Assembly: GCA_965216695.1 (NCBI GenBank)
Contig: OZ244212.1
Span: 930,001 to 994,000 of the forward strand
Source: G965216695 sp965216695
GTDB lineage: Bacteria > Pseudomonadota > Gammaproteobacteria > Pseudomonadales > Azotimanducaceae
Length of the DNA stretch: 64,000 nt
Direction of reading: 5' to 3'
The position numbers and the translations under genes are program-made. The stretch's first letter is position 1; every line of letters begins with the position of its first letter. The notes beneath the pieces were generated by a model. That model searched no databases. It had not been told where the DNA came from and saw only the letters and a program-made list of their open reading frames with translations. Shown piece by piece: positions 58,533 to 64,000 of the stretch.

Positions 58533-60326
58533 ATGAGCCGGCGCCTGTTTCCCGTTTATCCCATCTTTGTCCTCCTCACCATCGGCGCGGCTGTCGACGG
58601 AGCGGCGCAACCCGCAGCGGAGACCGCGGATGAATCCGCCGACTGGGTCGCGAAGAGCAACGAACATGCGCAGCTGATGATCGATGCGCTCGCCGAGTTT
58701 CTCCCGGAGCAGGCGTCAGCAATGGGCGTGGAACGCTACGACGAAGCCGTGATGGATCTGGGTCCGGAACTGTACGAGCGACAGCGCGCGAGCCTGCTTT
58801 CGCTGCGGCGCGCGTTCGACACGCTTCTGCGCACTGAAACGCTCCCCAAAGTGCGGCAGGATCTCGACATTCTCAAACAGACGGTTGATGACAATCTGAC
58901 ATCGAACGAGCTGTCGCGCGCGCACCTGCTGGAATACCCGGACGTGGCAATGCGTGTCTTCCGGGGCGTGCGCTCACTGATTGATCCACAGAACGATCCG
59001 AAACGCTACCCGGCGGCCGTCGTGCGGCTGCGGAAATACGCAGGGTTGGAGCCCGGCTTCCAACCGATCGCCGAACTGGCCCGTGCTCGCGTACAGGAAC
59101 GGCTGGAGATTGACGAACTGGCGGGGCCCTACACGCTCGAAGTGCAGCGTGATCTGGAGCGCATGCCGACACTTCTCGATGGCCTGAAAGAGGTGTTGTC
59201 GCAGTCGGGCGTCGAAGACTGGGAGACTCCATACGAAGCGCTGCGTACGCAGATCGACGACTACGCCGAGTTTCTGCGGACGGCAGTGTTGCCAAGGGCA
59301 CGCTCGACACACGTGCTGCCGCAGGCGGTGTATCGCAATCGGCTCGCGCAGGTTGGCGTAGATGCATCTCCCGATGCACTGATTCGCATGGGCACCGAGG
59401 CCTTCGCCAACATCCGCGACGAAATGCAGTCTCTGGCCAACCTTATTGCGCACGAGAACGGCTGGAAGGATGAACACTACCTTGCCGTGATCGACCAACT
59501 GAAAGCCGACCAGGTGGCGGGTGATGCGTTGTTGCCTGCGTATCGCGACGTGCTCAATCGCATCGAGGAAATTCTTCGGCGCGAGCGCCTGGTGAGCCTG
59601 CCAGAGCGCAACGCGGGTATTCGCATGGCCACCGAAGCCGAGACAGCCGCGCAGCCCGCCGCCCACCTGGAAACGCCACGCATCATCGGTAACACCGGCG
59701 AATTCCCGAACTTCGTAATTCCACGCATCCCGCGCACCGAGGACGGCGCCTGGGCAGACAACGACGACTCCATCCGAGCACGCATGTGGACGCTGACTGC
59801 GCATGAGGCGCGACCCGGACACGAGATGCAGTTTTCGCGGATGATCGAAGACGGCGTCTCGATCACGCGCGCTTACTTTGCGTTCAACAGCACCAATGCG
59901 GAGGGCTGGGGGGTTTATGCGGAAGCAATGGTCAAGCCGCATATGCCGCTCGACGCACAACTTATGTCATTGCAGTTACGTCTGTTGCGGGCGGCGCGCA
60001 TGTTCCTGGATCCGATGCTGAATACCGGCCTCATCTCTCCCGAGGAGGCCAAGTCGATTCTGACCGATCAGGTGGGCATCGGCGAACGCTTTGCGCAACA
60101 GGAAGTGGATCGCTACACGTTCCGGTGGCCGGGCCAGGCGACGGCGTATTACTTCGGCTACGCGCGGCTGCAAGCATTGCGTACTCGGGCCCACCTCAAG
60201 CACGGCAATGCCTTCACCGCGCAGGCGTTCCACGACTTCATTCTGCTTCAGGGGCTCATTCCACTCGAGCTGCTGGAGCACGTCGTGCTCAACGAATGGC
60301 GCCCGGCGCCCAAGGTCAGTACTTGA
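58533..60326 (+). CDS. Exported DUF885 protein, probable zinc carboxypeptidase-like enzyme
   Basis: This 597-residue, mostly helical protein has a signal peptide (RLFPVYPIFVLLTIGAAVDG, then A-A-Q). The conserved DUF885 site TAHEARPGHEMQF supplies the HExxxGH zinc ligands and glutamate, followed by YFAFNSTNAEGWGVYAEAMV (third ligand) and the YTFRWPGQATAYYFGYARL segment. DUF885 proteins resemble gluzincin metallopeptidases. It would act in the periplasm on peptides. The gene's end overlaps the convergent porin gene by 11 bases. Confidence 0.85.
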   Translation: MSRRLFPVYPIFVLLTIGAAVDGAAQPAAETADESADWVAKSNEHAQLMIDALAEFLPEQASAMGVERYDEAVMDLGPELYERQRASLLSLRRAFDTLLRTETLPKVRQDLDILKQTVDDNLTSNELSRAHLLEYPDVAMRVFRGVRSLIDPQNDPKRYPAAVVRLRKYAGLEPGFQPIAELARARVQERLEIDELAGPYTLEVQRDLERMPTLLDGLKEVLSQSGVEDWETPYEALRTQIDDYAEFLRTAVLPRARSTHVLPQAVYRNRLAQVGVDASPDALIRMGTEAFANIRDEMQSLANLIAHENGWKDEHYLAVIDQLKADQVAGDALLPAYRDVLNRIEEILRRERLVSLPERNAGIRMATEAETAAQPAAHLETPRIIGNTGEFPNFVIPRIPRTEDGAWADNDDSIRARMWTLTAHEARPGHEMQFSRMIEDGVSITRAYFAFNSTNAEGWGVYAEAMVKPHMPLDAQLMSLQLRLLRAARMFLDPMLNTGLISPEEAKSILTDQVGIGERFAQQEVDRYTFRWPGQATAYYFGYARLQALRTRAHLKHGNAFTAQAFHDFILLQGLIPLELLEHVVLNEWRPAPKVST

Positions 60327-61557
60327 AGCTCACGTCTAGCATCAGGCGCTTGAAGTTCTCGTCCGAGCCGAGATCCACACCACGATCGTTCAAAAAGAGC
60401 GTGCCCGCCAGCCCAATACGCTTCGAAAGCGGATACGCCAGCTGCAGGATGTGGCCCCGCCCGTCAGTACCACCGCCGATGAAATCCGAATCGGTGAAAA
60501 GCCCCAACACCGCGTCAGCCTCCACATCACGGTATTCATAACCGAACGTCAGGCCATTGGCCGCTTCAACTTCGCCACCGAGCGCAAAACCGGTGTCGAG
60601 GTCGTCCGCGGCCGTGTTGTGCACGAAGTCACCATACAGCGCCAGGCTCTGCTCACCCAGATCTATCGCGTATTCGGTGAATACTTCGATCACTTCGAAA
60701 CCGCTCAGATAGTCGCCGCGGAAGTCCACCCGGTTGCCCCGGGGATCACCATCGAAAAACGGCGTTTCGCCGCGAACGTCGATGTGATTGTAGTAGCCTG
60801 CTCCGATCATCCATTGCGCATCCGAGCCTACATCAAAGCGTGCACCCAACTGTGCGCCAACGAGAAACGAATCGTCATCGCCCGACGATTCATCCAGCCA
60901 ATTGCCCATCAACGTGGCAAACAGAACATCGCCTTCGTAGGTTACGGCTGCACCCTCGGGGTTCAGATCGCCATCCCAAACCAAACCGGTGCCCCCCACC
61001 CGCACAAAGGGGTTCTTGAACTTTCCCGCACGAACAGCAACCCCTTGCATCGGCGTCTTCCACGTGGCGTACGCGAGGTCCAACACGACGCCCTTCGAAG
61101 AAAACCCATCGCCAAGCGTCTGGTTGGTGGATATCGGATCGCTACCGCCGCTTGCGAGCGCAAATCCCGCCTCGATCGATTCGCTCACCTGCCCGCTGAG
61201 ACCGAGCCGGGCCCGTACCCGCTGGCGATGGCGCTCGCGCCGGTCTTCACGATTGAACGCTTCGTGGCGGTAGCGGACATCACCCTTGATCCTGATCCGA
61301 TCGGACCAGTGATCCCGTTCAGCAAGCGTCGATTCCACCACGGGGCGCACGTACTCCTGAACGTCTACCGGAGCTTTCGCCTCCTCCAGCCGGCCGAGGC
61401 GCGCGGACAGTTCCGCCACCTGCGCCTGGAGGGCCGCTATCATCGCCTGCGCTGCCTCCACGTCCCGGGATGCTTCCTCTGCCGCGCGGGCTGGAAAGGC
61501 GGCAACCATAATCAGAATTCCCCAAGCCAGTCGGCGGGGCACGCGCAATCTGGGCAT
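60316..61557 (-). CDS. Outer membrane porin with N-terminal coiled coil
   Basis: This 413-residue porin has a signal peptide (RLAWGILIMVAAFPARA), a short coiled coil (AAQAMIAALQAQVAELSARL, then GRLEEA) and ~330 residues of alternating beta strands (DRIRIKGDVRYRHEAFNRED, YAIDLGEQSLALYGDFVH, GLTFGYEYRDVEADAV). It ends with an aromatic residue (FKRLMLDVSFKY), as beta-barrels do. It matches the putative porin group (Porin_O/P-like) that trimerises through a periplasmic coil. It passes small or anionic solutes across the outer membrane. Confidence 0.88.
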   Translation of the reverse strand: MPRLRVPRRLAWGILIMVAAFPARAAEEASRDVEAAQAMIAALQAQVAELSARLGRLEEAKAPVDVQEYVRPVVESTLAERDHWSDRIRIKGDVRYRHEAFNREDRRERHRQRVRARLGLSGQVSESIEAGFALASGGSDPISTNQTLGDGFSSKGVVLDLAYATWKTPMQGVAVRAGKFKNPFVRVGGTGLVWDGDLNPEGAAVTYEGDVLFATLMGNWLDESSGDDDSFLVGAQLGARFDVGSDAQWMIGAGYYNHIDVRGETPFFDGDPRGNRVDFRGDYLSGFEVIEVFTEYAIDLGEQSLALYGDFVHNTAADDLDTGFALGGEVEAANGLTFGYEYRDVEADAVLGLFTDSDFIGGGTDGRGHILQLAYPLSKRIGLAGTLFLNDRGVDLGSDENFKRLMLDVSFKY

Positions 61558-61713
61558 CAGTTAAGCTCCATCATCTGGGTTGATATCATCACGGATCGTA
61601 CCGATTCCGGCCGAGGTCGGAGCCAGTGTCGAGAAGAAATGTTACGGCCTGATGACAACATGTCATTCGCGTGACGAACGCCGGTGGAACGAAGACGACA
61701 TGGTGGCGAAGCA

Positions 61714-62451
61714 ATGACCGACAACTTATCGAACCAACCGATCGCCGACGACCACGTCGGCCTGCTCGAAGGACTCTCAACGACACGCGCCATCCGTCGC
61801 TACCACGATGAGCCCGTCCCCGACGACGTGTTGCGGGATCTGCTCTGGGCCGCGACCCGCGCACCGAGCGGGTCCAATCGCCAGCCGTTCCGCTTTCTGG
61901 TGCTGACCGACAGCGACCGGGCCGTGCAGGCGAAAGCGCTGATCGGTACGTCCGCTAAGCGCTTCTGGGCAGAAAAACGCAAAAACGATGCGTACGACAA
62001 AGGCAGCGGCGCGGATCCCGGGTCTCCCAAGGCACGGATGGCGCGCACGATGCAGGCGTACGTGGACAACCTGCACAACGCACCGTGTCTCGTGCTCCCA
62101 TGCCTCGTCCGTTACAGAGAACCCACGCCGAGCGAAGGCGCATCGATGTATCCGGCGGTGCAGAATCTGCTGCTTGCGGCACGCGCGCGCGGCTATGGCG
62201 GCGTAATCACCGGCTTCCACGGCGCCGTGGAAAAAGAACTGAAGACGTTACTTGGCATTCCGGAAGAGGTCTTCATTGCCTGCACGGTTACGCTCGGCCG
62301 ACCGCGGGGTAACCACGGTCCGGTCAGACGCAGGCCTTTGGAAGAACTCATCTACGGCGACCATTGGGGCGAGGCGCCCTCGTGGGCCCAGGACCCCCCG
62401 GGTACGCGGTACACGAGCGCCGGACCCAAGCCCGGCACCCGCGTTCTCTAA
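61714..62451 (+). CDS. Nitroreductase-family flavoprotein
   Basis: This ~245-residue FMN enzyme has STTRAIRRYHDEPVPDDVLR, the FMN-phosphate site RAPSGSNRQPFRFLV, YPAVQNLLLAARARGYGGVI and GRPRGNHGPVRRRPLEELI. It reduces nitro groups, enones or similar acceptors with NAD(P)H. The ATG at 61714 is preferred over the GTG at 61684 because the family starts near the first helix. A positively charged, proline-rich tail is slightly longer than usual. Divergent from the porin gene. Confidence 0.9.
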   Translation: MTDNLSNQPIADDHVGLLEGLSTTRAIRRYHDEPVPDDVLRDLLWAATRAPSGSNRQPFRFLVLTDSDRAVQAKALIGTSAKRFWAEKRKNDAYDKGSGADPGSPKARMARTMQAYVDNLHNAPCLVLPCLVRYREPTPSEGASMYPAVQNLLLAARARGYGGVITGFHGAVEKELKTLLGIPEEVFIACTVTLGRPRGNHGPVRRRPLEELIYGDHWGEAPSWAQDPPGTRYTSAGPKPGTRVL

Positions 62452-62477
62452 GCGGCGCGTGCCGGCTTACCGATCGC

Positions 62478-63185
62478 TCAACCCAGGTAGCGGTCCAGAT
62501 AGTCCACAGACGCCGCAATCTCGAAACGCGGAACATCGGCGTGCTTACCTGGATTCGCATGAAGCGTCTTCTTCGCGGTACCGAGCGCGCCAAAAAGCTC
62601 CAGACAGGCATCACGCGGGATCAGTTCGTCATCCCACTGCACCAGAAAGCGAACGGGGCACTGCACGTCCGGCGCCAAACGCGCCAGATCAGATCCGTTG
62701 GGCCCGTACGTTCCCATCAGGCCGAGCACTGCAAGGCGAATCCGATCGTCGGTGGCCGCGACGGGCAAACCCATCATCGTACCCATCGAGAGTCCCCACC
62801 AACCGGTGGGTCGTACCCCCTCGTGCTGCTCTACGAAGTCCAGCGCCGCTCGCCAGTCGTCCAGGATTGCCGGCGTACCGCCGCCCTGCGCCCACAGGCG
62901 CTCGAATGCGCTCATGCCCTCGCCGCTCCGCGCCACCGCCCGATCACCGTGCCCCGGACCATCGATCGCCATCGACGCGATCCCGCGTTCGGCGAGCCGC
63001 TCTGCAATGTCTACGATGTATTCCGTCTTCTTATGCGTCGAGCCGCCATGACCCAGCAGCACGAGCCGTTCCACCGTACGCTGCGTGGGCCGCCAGTACA
63101 CCCCCGGCACCGTACGACCGTCCACCGTAAGCACAAACTCCCGAGCGGCGACGTCCTCTGTGAGCATCTCCTGGTCCCGCCACAT
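62478..63185 (-). CDS. Alpha/beta hydrolase (dienelactone-hydrolase-like)
   Basis: This 235-residue serine hydrolase has RLVLLGHGGSTHKKTEYIVD (oxyanion region), the nucleophile elbow GLSMGTMMG, the acid in WDDELIPRDACLELF and the histidine in GKHADVPRFE. The ATG at 63185 has GGGAGAA upstream; the longer open frame to 63365 is an aminotransferase shadow. It hydrolyses an ester or lactone in the cytoplasm; substrate unknown. It follows the aminotransferase by 38 bases on the same strand. Confidence 0.87.
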   Translation of the reverse strand: MWRDQEMLTEDVAAREFVLTVDGRTVPGVYWRPTQRTVERLVLLGHGGSTHKKTEYIVDIAERLAERGIASMAIDGPGHGDRAVARSGEGMSAFERLWAQGGGTPAILDDWRAALDFVEQHEGVRPTGWWGLSMGTMMGLPVAATDDRIRLAVLGLMGTYGPNGSDLARLAPDVQCPVRFLVQWDDELIPRDACLELFGALGTAKKTLHANPGKHADVPRFEIAASVDYLDRYLG

Positions 63186-63223
63186 AGTCGTTCTCCCGTT
63201 TCGTGGTCCCGTTAAACGTGGTT

Positions 63224-64000
63224 CTAGTGGTTCCCGGATCGCGCCTGGCCGGACACCTCCGCAAACGCGTCGCGCAGCAGATCCACCGTGCGCTCGACAT
63301 TCTGCAGCTTGTCCAGGCCAAACAGACCAAGCCGGAACGTGCAGAAATCCTCCGGTTCGTCGCAACGTAGCGGCACGCCGGCCGCAATCTGCAGACCCGC
63401 ACCACGAAACTTCGCACCGTTTTGAATCTCCGGATCGTCGGTATAACTCACGACCACGCCCGGCGCCTCGTACCCGGGCGCTGCAACGCTGGCGTACCCG
63501 TGCTCTTGCAGCAGGTTGCGAACCGCCGCGCCGAGACGGATCTGCGCGTCGCGTGCCCAGTCGAAACCGAGCGCGCCGGTTTCAAGCATCGCACCATGAA
63601 AGGTACGCAGCGCGTCGGTAGGCATCGTCGCGTGATAGGCGTGACCACCCGATTCGTATGCGCGCATGATGTTCAGCCACTGGCCCAGATCACACGCAAA
63701 GCTGGAACTGCGGGTGTTCTCCACGCGTTCCAGCGCGTGCTCGCCGAGCAGCACGAACGCCGCGCAGGGCGATGCGCTCCATCCCTTCTGCGGCGCGCTG
63801 ATCAGCACATCCACGCCCAGGTCGCGCATGTCGGCCCACAACGCACCAGACGCAATGCAGTCCAGCACGAACAGCGCGCCAACAGCACGCGCTGCACCCG
63901 CTACTTCACGAATGTAGTCGTCCGGCAAAAGAATGCCGGACGCGGTTTCGACGTGGGGGGCAAACACCACCGCTGGCCGGTCCCGCCGAATGGCCGCAAC
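63224..64000 (-). CDS. Class V aminotransferase (alanine-glyoxylate/serine-pyruvate type), 5' end outside the window
   Basis: About 258 C-terminal residues of a PLP enzyme are present, open to the last base of the window. Visible are VVFAPHVETASGILLPDDYI (substrate loop), ALFVLDCIASGALWADMRDL (PLP-binding Asp), the Schiff-base lysine in DVLISAPQKGWSASPCAAFV, and a small C-terminal domain ending GLFGLDKLQNVERTVDLLRD. This matches AgxT-type aminotransferases moving amino groups between Ala/Ser and glyoxylate or pyruvate. The N-terminal ~120-140 residues lie beyond base 64000. Confidence 0.9.
   Translation of the reverse strand, partial: VAAIRRDRPAVVFAPHVETASGILLPDDYIREVAGAARAVGALFVLDCIASGALWADMRDLGVDVLISAPQKGWSASPCAAFVLLGEHALERVENTRSSSFACDLGQWLNIMRAYESGGHAYHATMPTDALRTFHGAMLETGALGFDWARDAQIRLGAAVRNLLQEHGYASVAAPGYEAPGVVVSYTDDPEIQNGAKFRGAGLQIAAGVPLRCDEPEDFCTFRLGLFGLDKLQNVERTVDLLRDAFAEVSGQARSGNH

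Overview
The window is one dense, high-GC bacterial chromosome segment, with no phage or plasmid backbone genes. A gammaproteobacterium is the best fit. A HexR-type regulator faces a zwf-pgl-edd-eda Entner-Doudoroff operon, a DUF3080-type lipoprotein is present, and there is a T1SS/BapA-like adhesin locus, a Cpx-like two-component system and a TolC-type outer membrane factor. Many genes handle acyl-CoA or hydrophobic substrates: two short-chain dehydrogenases, three luciferase-like monooxygenases, enoyl-CoA hydratase, thiolase plus DUF35, P450 and a Rieske oxygenase. This suggests a free-living aerobic heterotroph that degrades lipids, steroids or aromatic compounds. Genus cannot be decided from the sequence alone.

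Layout. 1-5.6 kb: a cut-off tyrosine phosphatase, two divergent SDRs, an LLM monooxygenase, an HTH regulator coupled to an SRPBCC protein, and a cysteine hydrolase. 5.6-16.6 kb: one minus-strand operon-like run. It begins with a TonB-C-domain membrane protein, continues with a BapA-like cadherin-repeat adhesin and a TPR-sulfotransferase, and ends with TolC, ABC exporter and HlyD adaptor. It reads as a complete type I secretion system with its own substrate and a possible sulfating enzyme. 16.8-19.6 kb: a PQQ dehydrogenase and a duplicated-domain secreted protein. 19.8-24.3 kb: an accessory, more AT-rich island beside tRNA-Glu. It holds two different IS3-family elements, a Panacea-like/DUF488 fusion gene facing a small XRE regulator, and a membrane/coiled-coil gene split by a frame change.

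24.4-27.2 kb: conserved proteins (DUF815 ATPase, a membrane protein, DUF3080, DUF503). 27.2-38.9 kb: catabolic and accessory enzymes (LLM, NUDIX, enoyl-CoA hydratase, PHP hydrolase, two amidohydrolases, a DSD1-like PLP enzyme coupled to an aldonolactone oxidase, VOC, cupin, GFA, SnoaL-like, GST and CPBP proteins). 38.9-45.6 kb: sugar catabolism, with fructokinase and HexR divergent from zwf-pgl-edd-eda and two palindromic operators between them. 45.6-47.2 kb: a Rieske oxygenase with a coupled 78-residue protein. 47.3-50.6 kb: a Spy/CpxP-like protein, response regulator, sensor kinase and MsrA (envelope stress). 50.6-53.4 kb: thiolase, DUF35 and LLM. 53.4-56.0 kb: a periplasmic operon of MauG-type peroxidase, Tat phosphoesterase and cytochrome c. 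56.2-64 kb: P450, ketopantoate-reductase-like protein, DUF885 peptidase-like protein, porin, nitroreductase, alpha/beta hydrolase and a cut-off class V aminotransferase.

The strongest candidates for something undescribed are the type I secretion operon with an embedded sulfotransferase (reminiscent of the Rax sulfopeptide system, but with an adhesin as cargo) and the DUF488/XRE module between the insertion sequences. No gap between genes exceeds about 300 bases. All functions are read from motifs and context; no database search was run.
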